DNA of 64,000 nucleotides from Paenibacillus sp. CF384 (GCF_900106745.1 NZ_FNNV01000001.1:186001-250000), one strand, 5' to 3'. Positions 42,551 to 52,393 are shown, numbered from the stretch's first letter. Program-made: numbers and translations. Notes: generated from the letters alone by a model not told the origin.

Positions 42551-43828
42551 TTGAAAATATGGAGTAATGCGCTCATAGTATCGCTAATCATGTTTGTTTT
42601 AGTAACAGGGTGTAAAGATGGCACACAAAAGGTACATAATGAGGTTTCGAACAAGACGGAGAATGTCACGCCGGCGGCCAGCAAAGCGGAGGAGAATACT
42701 TTGTCACCCGACCCGGCATCGACTGCTTTGCCTGCAACTACGCCGGATTTGAAGCTGCCGAAGCGCGACCCGCAATCAGCGCCGCTTGACGTATTTCAAC
42801 AAGCTAAACAGCTCGGGAGAGGAGTCAACCTTGGCAACGCGCTTGAGGCTCCAATCGAAGGGCAATGGGGAGTCATTTTACAGGAAAGCTATTTTAAGAC
42901 GATCAAGGATACAGGTTTCGAAACCGTGCGCGTTCCAATCAAGTGGTCGGCGCATGCGGAAGCGGAAGCTCCATATGCCATTGACGCCAACTTTGTCGAA
43001 CGCATTGATTGGGTCATCGATCAGGCGTTGAAGCAGGGACTGAATGTGGTACTTGATATGCACAATTTCGATGAGATTTATCCGAATCCAGATGAGCATG
43101 AGGCTCGTTTTCTGGCGTTATGGAAGCAAATCTCGGCACGGTACAAGGAGCTTCCCGGCAATGTTTATTATGAGCTGCTTAATGAACCCCACGGTTCTCT
43201 GTCCTGGTCGAAATGGAATCGAATGCTGAAGAAAGCACTCGATACGATTAGGATCGAGGATCAATGGCATACGGTCATTATCGGCTCCGTCAACTGGAGT
43301 AATTATGCTGATCTTGCGTCGCTCGACATTCCGGATAACGAACAGAACGTCGTTGTTACGTTCCATTATTACGATCCATTTCTATTCACTCATCAAGGGG
43401 CTGAATGGGGCGGACCGGAGGTCGGAACCATAGGCGTTACTTGGCCAGGTCCCCCGCCGCAGTCGCTTGAACCGATAGAAGCAGCCAAGCAGGTGCAGTG
43501 GGTGAACGATTGGTTTGAAGATTACAATAGGCAACCGGTGGAATCGAATCCGGCTGGCCCCCAATCGATTGTCGAAGCATTCGATAAAGTGGACAATTGG
43601 GCGAAGGAGCACCATCGCCCGATCTATCTTGGCGAATTCGGCGCTTACAGCAAAGCCGATATGCCTTCACGGGCACGTTGGACGACCTTTGTGCGTGAAG
43701 AGGCAGACAGGCGCGGTTTCAGCTGGGCTTATTGGGAATTTAGCTCGGGCTTCGGCGTGTATGACCCAATAGCTAATCAGTTTCGGAAGGAATTGCTGGA
43801 AGCGCTTATACCTCATAACTTAAAATGA
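42551..43828 (+). CDS. GH5 endoglucanase lipoprotein
   Basis: This 425-residue enzyme has a lipoprotein signal with lipobox LVTGC, a Pro/Ala/Thr-rich linker and a glycoside hydrolase family 5 barrel. Family marks are GRGVNLGNALEAP, ETVRVPIKWS, VVLDMHNFDEI, the acid/base Glu in YELLNEPHG and the nucleophile Glu in IYLGEFGAYS. It likely cleaves cellulose, mannan or a related beta-glucan at the cell surface. Start is TTG 42551 behind AAGGGGGG; the frame start GTG 42527 overlaps the previous gene. Confidence 0.9.
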   Translation: MKIWSNALIVSLIMFVLVTGCKDGTQKVHNEVSNKTENVTPAASKAEENTLSPDPASTALPATTPDLKLPKRDPQSAPLDVFQQAKQLGRGVNLGNALEAPIEGQWGVILQESYFKTIKDTGFETVRVPIKWSAHAEAEAPYAIDANFVERIDWVIDQALKQGLNVVLDMHNFDEIYPNPDEHEARFLALWKQISARYKELPGNVYYELLNEPHGSLSWSKWNRMLKKALDTIRIEDQWHTVIIGSVNWSNYADLASLDIPDNEQNVVVTFHYYDPFLFTHQGAEWGGPEVGTIGVTWPGPPPQSLEPIEAAKQVQWVNDWFEDYNRQPVESNPAGPQSIVEAFDKVDNWAKEHHRPIYLGEFGAYSKADMPSRARWTTFVREEADRRGFSWAYWEFSSGFGVYDPIANQFRKELLEALIPHNLK

Positions 43829-43879
43829 CTATGACGATTCTAAAATCCGCACCTCGTTAGCTGTCTTAGCATTTCAAGC

Positions 43880-44380
43880 TTATCCTGCAGGGTAACATCT
43901 GTAATATTTATAGTCAGAATGCTTACCCTCAGGTTGTGGCATGAGAGATGTTCTATAGTCGATTAATTGATATCCGCTTCGTTCCAAGACTCTTTGTGAT
44001 TTCATGTTATCTACGCCAACAGTTCCGATTAAATAGGGTATTTCGTAGTTTTCAAAAACCCACTTTGTAACGGCTATAGCAGCTTCGCTCGCATATCCAA
44101 ACCCACTTTTTTCAGGTAAAAACTCATAGAAAATTTCTGGTTCCTGCAACTCCGCGTGTTTTCCTGCACCCACATATCCGCAGTATTCTCCCGTTTCCCT
44201 TAGAAAAACACCAAGAGAAATGATGTCATTAACGATATCCATGTTGTCATATTGGGAGACTATCCAATTAAACAGCCCTCTTGTGTCGTTCGCAAAAGAG
44301 TCCACATTATTGATAACACTATTGGGGTAATCTGTATTTTCTAGCGTTCGAATAATTAATCTTTCAGTTATTAATTCCAC
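43880..44380 (-). CDS. GNAT acetyltransferase, RimJ/RimL-like
   Basis: This 166-residue protein starts with TERLIIRTLENTD, the usual opening of the RimJ/RimL-type GNAT group, and contains GFGYASEAAIAVTKWVFEN (acetyl-CoA loop) and VDNMKSQRVLERSGYQ. Such enzymes acetylate protein N-termini or small amines. Start is GTG 44380 behind GGAGG. It is convergent with the GH5 gene. Confidence 0.85.
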   Translation of the reverse strand: MELITERLIIRTLENTDYPNSVINNVDSFANDTRGLFNWIVSQYDNMDIVNDIISLGVFLRETGEYCGYVGAGKHAELQEPEIFYEFLPEKSGFGYASEAAIAVTKWVFENYEIPYLIGTVGVDNMKSQRVLERSGYQLIDYRTSLMPQPEGKHSDYKYYRCYPAG

Positions 44381-44632
44381 CTATATTGCCTCCGTTTGAA
44401 ATATAAATTTGAGTATAAAGCGATTTTACCATACAAAAAGGAAGTTCATAAACTGCATAGCATAGAGAACGACTATGATGATGATAGATACAGCGATATT
44501 GATAGAATAGTACGATTTTATTATAGTTAGATTAAACAAAACCAAGGTTTGAACATTTTCATTCATGGTAAAGATACGATTATCATTGCGATAAACGGAC
44601 CCCAATAACCTTTTTGGAAAGGAGAAATAATA

Positions 44633-45499
44633 ATGATCCTAATAACAGGTGCAAACGGGAAAACGGGTCGTGCAGTAATTAAAGCGTTGCTTTCCAAAGG
44701 AGAGCCGATAAGGGCTTTGGTTCGAAGGACCGAACAAGTCGAGTATATGAAATCACTAGGTGACGTTGACGTCGCCATTGGAGATATGCTGGATCAAAAG
44801 GCTGTAAATGAAGCATTCGTTGGAATTAAGGCTGTCTACCACATTTGCTCAGCTATGAATCCCGATGAAGTTCAAATTGGACAAGTGATGACAGAAGCGG
44901 CTCGCTTGGCGGAAGTCGAACATTTTGTTTTCCATTCCGTCTTACATCCCGTCATTCAAGAAATGCCGCATCATCACAAAAAACTCTTGGTTGAGGAGCT
45001 TGTGGTGAATTCTGGTATCCCCTACACGATTATTCAACCAGGCGTTCTCATGCAGAATATTCTCGAGTCTTGGAAGCTGCTTAGTGAAGAAGGTATCTTT
45101 CAACAAAAGTACTTTACGACTCAAGATACTTTCATAAGTATGGTTGACTTAGAAGACATAGCTGAGGCGGCTTCAATCATTCTTACTCGTCCAGGACATA
45201 CTTGGGCTTCGTATGAATTATGTGGACCTGAAAACTTATCGTTGTCTGATATGATTACAGCAATGGAACAGCATTTTGGCCATGAGATTAAAGTGAAAAC
45301 GCCGGAAGACGAAATGTTCGCAGCACAATTAAAGAAGCGTGGACTAGGAGATTATCAAGTAAATACAATCGTAAAAATGTTTCAACATTACAATGCACAT
45401 GGATCTATCGGTAATTCTAATGTTTTATCATGGATTTTAGGTCGAAAGCCGAATAACTTTTCATCGTTTATTCATAGAACATTGGAAAATAAAATTTGA
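44633..45499 (+). CDS. NmrA-like NAD(P)-binding protein
   Basis: This 288-residue protein is an atypical short-chain dehydrogenase of the NmrA/YtfG type. GANGKTGRAV is the nucleotide-binding loop, VRRTEQVEYM the adenosine-side segment, and FVFHSVLHPVIQEMPHHHKK replaces the usual SSL...YHRxK active-site region. Possible roles include quinone reduction or redox sensing. GGAAAGGAG precedes ATG 44633. The 252-bp gap upstream shows no clear promoter. Confidence 0.85.
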   Translation: MILITGANGKTGRAVIKALLSKGEPIRALVRRTEQVEYMKSLGDVDVAIGDMLDQKAVNEAFVGIKAVYHICSAMNPDEVQIGQVMTEAARLAEVEHFVFHSVLHPVIQEMPHHHKKLLVEELVVNSGIPYTIIQPGVLMQNILESWKLLSEEGIFQQKYFTTQDTFISMVDLEDIAEAASIILTRPGHTWASYELCGPENLSLSDMITAMEQHFGHEIKVKTPEDEMFAAQLKKRGLGDYQVNTIVKMFQHYNAHGSIGNSNVLSWILGRKPNNFSSFIHRTLENKI

Positions 45500-45520
45500 T
45501 ACCGGAAGATCATGATAATG

Positions 45521-45557
45521 GAGCAGTTTGCCACGCGGCAGCTGCTCTATTTTTGTT
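45521..45557 (+). terminator. Terminator, GAGCAG/CTGCTC family
   Basis: GAGCAGTTTGCC (45521-45532) pairs with GGCAGCTGCTC (45537-45547), then TATTTTTG. Nearly the same hairpin as at 37431 and 46418. Confidence 0.82.
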
Positions 45558-45667
45558 GCAACGAGCTAGCGCCCCAGACATTTGTCCAGCGATGTACGAG
45601 GCCGATGACCGGTTTCATTATCTTTGGAGCCTGCTAAGATGAACCTAACAGATTCTGAGGAGGCTCA

Positions 45668-46402
45668 ATGGTGAAGAAGAAATTACTAAAGAGAACAGGT
45701 TACGGTATTGGGGGGGATTGTTGGACTTATTGTATTAGCGGCTTTAGTTGTAGTCATCAATCACAAGATCCAACTGAGCAGGGAAGATGCATTAGTAAAG
45801 CCCATGGGGGAGATGGTCTCAATCATGTATTAGTTCCTCATTCTATTTCGGGATTGGAGTCCGTTTATTGGGCTCAAAAATATCCAAACGAAGTTTCTGC
45901 CATTATAGGAATAGATGTGGGTACTGTAAATGCTTACTTCGATCCCAATTTGCCGAAAGCATCTGACTTTGTAACGAAAATTAAGATACTGGCATTTGCA
46001 GAACATATGGGAGTAACACGTTTTATTCCATCCATGGTTGAGAGCGAGGCGGCTATTTCGGCAGGAAGTTTGACAGAACAAGAAAAAGATATCTATAAAG
46101 CAATCTATTATAGGAGAACAAATACGCCGCCTATGGTTCAAGAACTAGTGCAACTATTGGATAATGCTCATAAAGTAGATGCATTGCCGCCGCCACAGAT
46201 ACCGGTAATGCTTTTCATATCGAATGGTGATGGCATTGGACTTGGTTATACCAAAGAACAATGGCAAGGGTTTCAACTATCCTACCTTTCAAGAATTGCC
46301 AATAGCAAGTATGTATTAATGGATGATTATGGACATTATCTTCAAGATTTTGCGCCTGATGTGCTTGCACAGAAAATCAAAGCATTTATACCTGCAAACT
46401 AA
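45668..46402 (+). pseudogene. Alpha/beta hydrolase gene, frameshifted and internally deleted
   Basis: The C-terminal two thirds reads as an alpha/beta hydrolase: LVPHSISGLESVYWAQKYP holds the nucleophile Ser, and DDYGHYLQD the catalytic His. At the 5' end the frame breaks at a run of seven G (45710-45716): with six G the protein would continue IVGLIVLAALVVVINHKIQL, a normal signal anchor. That frame reaches GEMV and then stops, with the core strands that should precede the nucleophile missing. So there is one slip in a homopolymer and one internal deletion. A GAGGAGG ribosome site remains before ATG 45668. Confidence 0.75.
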
Positions 46403-46417
46403 CAACGATAGCCTATA

Positions 46418-46460
46418 AACAAGGAGCAGCTTGCCACAGCGGCAGCTGCTCCTTGTTTTT
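46418..46460 (+). terminator. Terminator, GAGCAG/CTGCTC family
   Basis: AACAAGGAGCAGCTTGCC pairs with GGCAGCTGCTCCTTGTT (46418-46457), followed by TTTG. Confidence 0.83.
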
Positions 46461-46489
46461 GTTGAAGAAACGGGATAGGTTAGTCGGTA

Positions 46490-46741
46490 TTATTTATTTG
46501 TCATGAATTTCTGTTTGTCTTCTTCGCTTAATGTGAAAAATCTACTGGAGCCGCGGACGATGATTGTTCCATCGGTAATCCGTACGGAGTGCTCATTGAA
46601 AGATTTAATGGTTGAAATGGGTCTCATACGCATTCGATCTTGGAAGGCTTCAATTGGTTCTTTATGCATTATTGCTAATTCGAAATCTTGGTCTGTCTTT
46701 AATTCTTGTTTAGCAGCGAATAGCGGTTTCTCTTTTTCCAT
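46490..46741 (-). CDS. Small hypothetical protein
   Basis: This 83-residue soluble protein begins MEKEKPLFAAKQELKTDQ and ends in a basic tail; it contains RPISTIKSFNEHSVRITDGT. TAGGAGA lies about 13 nt upstream of ATG 46741. No motif recognised. It is divergent from the catalase gene. Confidence 0.6.
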   Translation of the reverse strand: MEKEKPLFAAKQELKTDQDFELAIMHKEPIEAFQDRMRMRPISTIKSFNEHSVRITDGTIIVRGSSRFFTLSEEDKQKFMTNK

Positions 46742-46824
46742 GATTAGTTTTATCGTCTCCTAACGCATCTTTCTCCATAGTTTCAACGATAAGCGGTAGA
46801 ATTATGCAGTTCATTTGTCCATTG

Positions 46825-46879
46825 ACTGATTTACAAGCTCTCGATACACCACATTAATCCATAAAAGGGATAAATCAGT
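46825..46879. promoter_or_regulatory. Inverted repeat upstream of catalase
   Basis: ACTGATTTA (46825-46833) and TAAATCAGT (46871-46879) are exact inverted repeats 37 bp apart, in front of the catalase gene. It does not match the PerR consensus. Significance uncertain. Confidence 0.3.
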
Positions 46880-46926
46880 GTGAAACTACGGATGCTATGC
46901 CTAATCTTAAGATGGAGGCATAGCAG

Positions 46927-49008
46927 ATGAATGAGAAGGATAACGTCAAGCAGAAGCAGTTGGATGCCTATCGCGTTAAAGATAATGGCGAGGCTCTAAC
47001 GACGAATCAAGGCTTGCGAGTCGAGGATGACGAGCACTCACTGAAGGTTGGTCCGCGCGGGCCGACAATCATGGAGGACTTCCACTTCCGGGAGAAGATG
47101 ACTCATTTTGATCATGAGCGTATTCCCGAACGTGTCGTGCATGCAAGAGGCTTCGGTGCGCATGGCGAGTTTGAGCTGTACGAATCGCTCGCGAAGTACA
47201 CAAAGGCGAAATTTCTAACCGATACGTCGCTACGGACGCCGTTGTTCGTTAGATTCTCCACTGTGGCAGGGTCAAGGGGCTCAAGTGATACGGTAAGGGA
47301 TGTACGCGGGTTTGCCGTTAAGTTTTATACAGAGGAAGGGAACTACGATCTTGTCGGTAATAATATGCCGGTATTCTTCATTCAAGATGCGGTTAAGTTT
47401 CCCGACTTTATACATGCCGTTAAGCCTGAGCCGCCTAACGAGATCCCACAAGCTTCGTCAGCGCATGATACGTTTTGGGATTTCGTAAGTATGAATACGG
47501 AAACCGCTCATATGATCATGTGGGTCATGTCGGGACGAGCGCTGCCTCGCAGCTTCCGCATGATGGAAGGATTCGGTGTTCATACATTCCGTTTCGTTAA
47601 TGAGGAAGGGAAGGGTCATTTCGTAAAATTCCACTGGAAGCCGAAGCTAGGCGTGCACTCGTTGGTATGGGATGAGACGCAGAAGATAGCCGGTAAGGAT
47701 CCGGACTTTAACCGCCGTGATTTGTGGCATGCAATCGAGCACGGCGACTATCCTGAATTCGAGCTCGGCATTCAAATTTTGAAGGAGGAGGACGAATTCA
47801 GCTTCGACTTTGATATATTGGACTCGACGAAACTATGGCCAGAGGAGATTGTGCCCGTGCAAATCGTTGGGAAAATGACGTTGAATCGGAACACGGATAA
47901 TTTCTTCGCGGAGACGGAGCAAGTTGCATTCCATGTAGGCAATATTGTTCCTGGTATCGACTTCACGAACGATCCATTGCTGCAAGGAAGGTTATTCTCG
48001 TATACCGATACGCAGCTTACTCGCCTCGGAGGCCCGAATTTTGCGGAAATTCCGATTAATCGTCCAATCGCACCTGTACATAACAATCAACGAGACGGTA
48101 TGCACCGGATGACAATCAACCCGGGGCAGACGAGTTATCATAAGAACAGCTTGGCCAATAATGATCCGGCGCAAGTACCGGCGAATAAGGGCGGTTATCG
48201 CCATTACGAGGAGAAAGTGGAAGGGCGAAAGATCAAGGCTCGAAGCAATAGCTTCGACGATCATTTTAGCCAAGCGTCAATGTTCTGGCATAGTATGTCA
48301 CCGATTGAACAAAGTCAAATCGTAGACGCATTCCGTTTCGAGCTAGGCAAAGTGATGTCCAAACAAGTTAGGCAGCGAGTAGTCGATGTGTTCAGCCAGG
48401 TGGCTGAGGGACTTGCGGAGCAGATAGCCGTAGGGATCGGAGCAACTCCAACCAAAGGCGTTGCGGCAGCACCGGCAGCAATATCTCCTGCCCTTAGCAT
48501 GATGACGAAAACCAAGACAGCTGCTACACGTAAGGTTGCGGTGATGCTCGGGACAGGTTACCGCACGGCTGAGGTTCAAGCATTATTAAAAGCTCTGACC
48601 GCAGCGAAAGTAACAGCGGACATTGTGGCTATAAATCTGGTACCGGTAAGAGGCGATGATGGAACGCTTATCGAACCACAGCAATCGCTGCTTACGGCTG
48701 CGTCAGTGTTGTATGATGCTGTCTATGTTTCCGGCGAAGCGCAAGGCGTTGATGAGCTGCTTAGCGATATTGCATCAGCGGGATTTGTTCGGGAAGCGTT
48801 TCAGCATTATAAGACGATTGCTGCTACTGGAGATGGCGTGCGACTACTCGCTGCGGCAGACGCGGTGCATGATGCAAGAGGAGATGGGGCGCACCCTATT
48901 GGTGTGCTACTTGCCGGACAAGAAGACATTGGTGCTTCATTCTTCACATCCTTCATTGAAGCGATCGCGCAGCATCGACATTGGGATCGACTTTTGCAAA
49001 ACAGATAA
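46927..49008 (+). CDS. katE: Large-subunit catalase (HPII/KatE type)
   Basis: This 693-residue haem catalase decomposes hydrogen peroxide. The distal His is in [11 protein letters not shown], the distal Asn in [12 protein letters not shown], and the proximal haem-ligand Tyr in [14 protein letters not shown]. After the catalase core a linker ([13 protein letters not shown]) leads to a flavodoxin-like C-terminal domain starting [12 protein letters not shown], which marks the large-subunit clade. Such enzymes in Bacillus serve stationary phase and spores. ATGGAGG precedes ATG 46927. Confidence 0.95.
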   Translation: MNEKDNVKQKQLDAYRVKDNGEALTTNQGLRVEDDEHSLKVGPRGPTIMEDFHFREKMTHFDHERIPERVVHARGFGAHGEFELYESLAKYTKAKFLTDTSLRTPLFVRFSTVAGSRGSSDTVRDVRGFAVKFYTEEGNYDLVGNNMPVFFIQDAVKFPDFIHAVKPEPPNEIPQASSAHDTFWDFVSMNTETAHMIMWVMSGRALPRSFRMMEGFGVHTFRFVNEEGKGHFVKFHWKPKLGVHSLVWDETQKIAGKDPDFNRRDLWHAIEHGDYPEFELGIQILKEEDEFSFDFDILDSTKLWPEEIVPVQIVGKMTLNRNTDNFFAETEQVAFHVGNIVPGIDFTNDPLLQGRLFSYTDTQLTRLGGPNFAEIPINRPIAPVHNNQRDGMHRMTINPGQTSYHKNSLANNDPAQVPANKGGYRHYEEKVEGRKIKARSNSFDDHFSQASMFWHSMSPIEQSQIVDAFRFELGKVMSKQVRQRVVDVFSQVAEGLAEQIAVGIGATPTKGVAAAPAAISPALSMMTKTKTAATRKVAVMLGTGYRTAEVQALLKALTAAKVTADIVAINLVPVRGDDGTLIEPQQSLLTAASVLYDAVYVSGEAQGVDELLSDIASAGFVREAFQHYKTIAATGDGVRLLAAADAVHDARGDGAHPIGVLLAGQEDIGASFFTSFIEAIAQHRHWDRLLQNR

Positions 49009-49015
49009 GTCAAAG

Positions 49016-49057
49016 AAGGAGTAAGCTCTCTATTCAAGAGAAGCTTACTCCTTTTTT
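49016..49057. terminator. Bidirectional terminator, catalase / LysR
   Basis: AAGGAGTAAGCT (49016-49027) pairs with AGCTTACTCCTT (49042-49053), followed by TTTTGC, between convergent genes. Confidence 0.87.
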
Positions 49058-49086
49058 GCAACCTGAGAGATCAGTTATACCGCATG

Positions 49087-49968
49087 TTATTCAAATTGAG
49101 CTCGTACATGTTTTGAGAACTTCTTTGTATAGCTGGTTAGATTCGGATTGCAATGAACGGCCCAAATGTCTCTATAAAAATAATCGGGATCTTTAAATGG
49201 AATCGTTATTAAATCTCCATTAGTAATCAGATCATGACCCGTTAACGTAAAATTGTCCATAATTGTAAAGGCTTTTGCTTTCATCATAATCTCACCAAAT
49301 GGTTCAGTACTGGTCAACGTTACATAAATCGAATTACGATCGAGATTTGTTCTTTTGATCATTTCTTTATGAGCGGTAGATTCGAGAACAATGATCGATT
49401 CGTTTCTTAAATCCTCCGATGTTACATAATCTTTAAAACGAAAACGAGACTCTTTTGCAACGCAAATGCATAAATGGCTTGTATAGATCGTTTCAATATC
49501 AAATTTCCGATTGATTAATTCTTTATCTTCACCAATTAAAGCAAGATCGATACTAGTGCTTGTCATTTCTTCATAAATTTCATCAGGCATTTTTTCTAGG
49601 AGCTCTAGTTGTATATCTTTAAATTCCATTTTGAAAGAAACTAACGCTTGTTTAATGATATGTCCAAACGCAGATGAATACAATATTTTCAATTTCAAGT
49701 TACTGCCATATTTTGCGCGATTAATTTCTTCGTATAATTCTATATATTTGGTTTTCATTTCTAGAAATTTGGAAAGTACGATTTCGCCTTCCTGTGTTGG
49801 AATTGTTCCTTTGCTAGTGCGTTGGAATATGGTTACTCCTAGTTCATTTTCTAATGCATGAATGGATTGACTAATGGCAGAGGCGGTTATATGCAGTTTA
49901 TCTGCTGCTTTTCGAATTGATTGTTCTGTGGCTACTTGCAGAATATATCGGATCTGCTCTGAATTCAT
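49087..49968 (-). CDS. LysR-family transcriptional regulator
   Basis: This 293-residue regulator has the LysR N-terminal winged helix (residues 1-60: SIRKAADKLHITASAISQSI, LENELGVTIFQRTSKG) and a periplasmic-binding-like effector domain. AAGGTGA precedes ATG 49968. The gene is notably AT-rich compared with the catalase next to it, which may indicate separate acquisition. The target is unknown; a decayed transporter remnant lies divergently upstream. Confidence 0.9.
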   Translation of the reverse strand: MNSEQIRYILQVATEQSIRKAADKLHITASAISQSIHALENELGVTIFQRTSKGTIPTQEGEIVLSKFLEMKTKYIELYEEINRAKYGSNLKLKILYSSAFGHIIKQALVSFKMEFKDIQLELLEKMPDEIYEEMTSTSIDLALIGEDKELINRKFDIETIYTSHLCICVAKESRFRFKDYVTSEDLRNESIIVLESTAHKEMIKRTNLDRNSIYVTLTSTEPFGEIMMKAKAFTIMDNFTLTGHDLITNGDLITIPFKDPDYFYRDIWAVHCNPNLTSYTKKFSKHVRAQFE

Positions 49969-50074
49969 GGGGTCACCTTACCTCGAGTGTTTAAGAAAAC
50001 TATACACAGTGTTAACAAGCTCTAGATTGAACATACTCATTTTAATACTATAATTTTCATAATACAGGAGATTG

Positions 50075-50231
50075 ATGCTGTGCTTTCATGGAGTCGCTTA
50101 TTTTCTTTATCGTCAACAAACAAATCAGCCATTAATACCATTATTTAATATATTAGCACAAACCTTTTCCAGTATCTCTATTATTTCTGGTGGTTGCAAT
50201 AGAAATTTTCGCCGTGATTATGACAACTTAG
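50075..50231 (+). pseudogene. Degraded EamA/DMT transporter 3' end (tentative)
   Basis: Three frames in succession give membrane-protein-like pieces: SWSRLFSLSSTNKSAINTII in one, PLIPLFNILAQTF in the second and LLFLVVAIEIFAVIMTT ending at TAG 50229-50231 in the third. Joined, they follow the end of an EamA permease (W-x-x-x-(8)-S-A-(6)-P-L-F). EamA transporters are common divergent partners of LysR regulators. At least two frameshifts would be needed. Confidence 0.35.
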
Positions 50232-50249
50232 AGAAATGAGGAATTCATC

Positions 50250-52001
50250 TTGGATGAGTTTGCTTTTCATGATTACGTGAAAGCTAGCCTAAGTTTGGAG
50301 ATTGAAAGCAAACAAAAGTATCTCGAAGAATTGAAGCAGCAGCTGGACGTTTTGAATGATCCAACAAACAAAGTCGGCTATGATGAGCTCATCGAACAAG
50401 CCAGAGAAAGGTACCGTATCGGCCATACAATCAAAGGAACCGCCCCGATTCTGGGGATGGGACGAATGGGGCGAGTGGCTGCGCAATTTGCCGAATGCTG
50501 GGAATGGAGCTACGAAACGAATTCCTTAACTGGAAACGATGTTCACAATCTGTTTCAGGATTGCTGCCTGGCCAGCCTTCCCCTTGTACAGGAGCTTGGA
50601 ATGGAATTTGAAATCAACTGCAAGGAACTCCTGATGGAACAAAAGCAAGCACCCTTCAAGGAGGTCTTACCCCCTCAACTCTTAGGCAGCAGATTGCTGG
50701 TCGTAGATGATGACCGTGTGTTACGTTCCTATTTATCTCGCAAGCTTAGGCTTGAGGGTTATAAAGTAGATGAGGCCTCGAACGTGGAAACTGCAATCAA
50801 GCTGCTTAAGGAGAATGACTATCAGTTAATTACGCTTGATCTAATGATGCATCCGCAGAGCGGTTATGAAATATTCGAGGTACTGAAAGAAGATCCAATG
50901 ATTAAATGGCTTCCCATGCTTGTGTTATCAGGGCGTAATGATATGAAGGATGTCGTGCGATGCTTCCGAATGGGCGCTGACGATTTCGTCACCAAACCAT
51001 TTGACTATGGAGAGCTAAGCGCGCGGATTCAACGGATGCTGCTTCGTCACATGGAGTTTGCGCTCCTGGCGTTTAATGATCCGTTGACCGGCATTCATAA
51101 TCGGCGGTATTTCGACCTGCAGCTTCAAGTAGAAGTGAACCGTGTACAAAAATACAATGAGCCGTTGACGCTGGTCATCATTGATATAGATTTCTTTAAA
51201 GAGGTTAACGATCGACATGGTCATCCAGCCGGCGATCTCGTGCTCCAGAAATTTGCTCACCTGCTGCAAAGCTGCCTGCGCAACACCGATATACTGGCAC
51301 GCGTTGGCGGTGAAGAGTTCGGTGTCATTTTGCCGGGTATTACCGAATTGGAAGCGGAAAAAATCATGAACCGCATCTTGCAGCGCGTCCGAAGCGAACC
51401 AATCGCGCAACACGATATTGTTGATTATTGTATTACCTTCTCGGCAGGCATCGCATCCTGGAATCCAAGTAAGTCCATTCAGAATTGGTTCCAAGTCACG
51501 GATTATGCGTTGTACAAAGCGAAGCATACCGGGAGGAACCGTGTTGTCCGAACATCGTTCGGCATGGCCAAAAAAAATCTGGCTGGCTTGGAACTTCAAG
51601 CCGATGAGCCCAAGACGATACTGATTGCTGACGATGACCGTATGCTCCGCATGATGATCGCCGATCAATTCAGGAAAGAACCCTACAAGTTGATCGAAGC
51701 GCAAGACGGAGAAACGGCTTATCGGATCTTAGTCGAGCAGCAACCGGATATCTGTATCTTGGACTGCATTATGCCGGGGATGAGCGGATTTGAAGTGCTT
51801 GAACGAATGAGAACGGAAGGCACGCGTGCTGCAAAAACCCAAATCATACTCCTTTCAGGAAGAAGCAGCGAAGAAGATGTACATAAAGGGCTGGAACTAG
51901 GCGCAGATGCGTATATGTTTAAACCATTCTCCTTAATTGACGTGGAAATGAAAGTAAGCAAGATGCTGTTCGACAAGGTGGTTTATGATGCAACTACATG
52001 A
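50250..52001 (+). CDS. Hpt-REC-GGDEF-REC diguanylate cyclase response regulator
   Basis: This 583-residue cytosolic signalling protein has an Hpt-like helical domain (His59 in GHTIKGTAP), a first receiver (LLVVDDDR; phospho-acceptor Asp197 in ITLDLMM), a GGDEF domain (GGEEF 353-357 active site, RNTD 344-347 inhibitory I-site with the standard 5-residue spacing) and a second receiver (LIADDDRM; Asp505 in ILDCIMPG). It should make cyclic di-GMP with product feedback and multi-step phosphorelay input. TTG 50250 start lies behind GAGGAATTC; the kinase partner is not adjacent. The DUF7660 gene overlaps its 3' end. Confidence 0.92.
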   Translation: MDEFAFHDYVKASLSLEIESKQKYLEELKQQLDVLNDPTNKVGYDELIEQARERYRIGHTIKGTAPILGMGRMGRVAAQFAECWEWSYETNSLTGNDVHNLFQDCCLASLPLVQELGMEFEINCKELLMEQKQAPFKEVLPPQLLGSRLLVVDDDRVLRSYLSRKLRLEGYKVDEASNVETAIKLLKENDYQLITLDLMMHPQSGYEIFEVLKEDPMIKWLPMLVLSGRNDMKDVVRCFRMGADDFVTKPFDYGELSARIQRMLLRHMEFALLAFNDPLTGIHNRRYFDLQLQVEVNRVQKYNEPLTLVIIDIDFFKEVNDRHGHPAGDLVLQKFAHLLQSCLRNTDILARVGGEEFGVILPGITELEAEKIMNRILQRVRSEPIAQHDIVDYCITFSAGIASWNPSKSIQNWFQVTDYALYKAKHTGRNRVVRTSFGMAKKNLAGLELQADEPKTILIADDDRMLRMMIADQFRKEPYKLIEAQDGETAYRILVEQQPDICILDCIMPGMSGFEVLERMRTEGTRAAKTQIILLSGRSSEEDVHKGLELGADAYMFKPFSLIDVEMKVSKMLFDKVVYDATT

Positions 52002-52227
52002 AGTAAGTTCGAAAGCTGATTTACTGAGATTTCTTGCTGCTCTTAGGAAGGACTTGGTTACAAATAAGGAAAACTGGGAAAATCCAACTTTAGATATGTA
52101 CCTCGAAGCCATGCAAAGCTGGATACAAGTTATGGATGGTTACTATTCAGACACTTACCAGACCATACCAGAACAAACGTGGAAGATTTTAGCTGATATT
52201 TTATATGCTGCAAAAATTCACGAATAA
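51985..52227 (+). CDS. DUF7660-like small protein
   Basis: This 80-residue protein contains FLAALRKDLVTNKENWENPT, then LDMYLEAMQSWIQ and QTWKILADILYAAKI, which resembles DUF7660, a small soluble family. Starts at ATG 51985 or 51988 (AAGGTGG at 51975-51981), overlapping the last 17 nt of the diguanylate cyclase gene, so translation is coupled. Function unknown. Confidence 0.7.
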   Translation: MMQLHEVSSKADLLRFLAALRKDLVTNKENWENPTLDMYLEAMQSWIQVMDGYYSDTYQTIPEQTWKILADILYAAKIHE

Positions 52228-52267
52228 CTATGGGGTATGACAGCACATGAAAGAACAGGAGATAACT

Positions 52268-52393
52268 ATGATTGATCAATACGTCTCGAATGAAACTTTA
52301 CTTGAGAAATTTATTGAATGTAAACAGCTTATTCAGCAGCTTGATCAGCAGCTTGAAGAATTGTCTTTATTGTTAGAAAAGTCGCATGTTTAG
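52268..52393 (+). CDS. Small coiled-coil peptide
   Basis: This 41-residue frame starts at ATG 52268 behind AGGAGA. The product is a single amphipathic helix (FIECKQLIQQLDQQLEELSL) with heptad spacing. It resembles the size of Spo0E-type phosphatases but lacks the SQxLD signature. It could be a small partner of the upstream proteins. Confidence 0.4.
   Translation: MIDQYVSNETLLEKFIECKQLIQQLDQQLEELSLLLEKSHV

Noticed and set aside
44566-44595. Fur-box-like sequence GATTATCATTGCGATAA before the NmrA-like gene
   Set aside because: It matches only half of the 7-1-7 pattern, unlike the exact boxes at 8805 and 62953.
52268-52393. Spo0E-family aspartyl phosphatase
   Set aside because: Size and helix fit, but the SQxLD core motif is absent.
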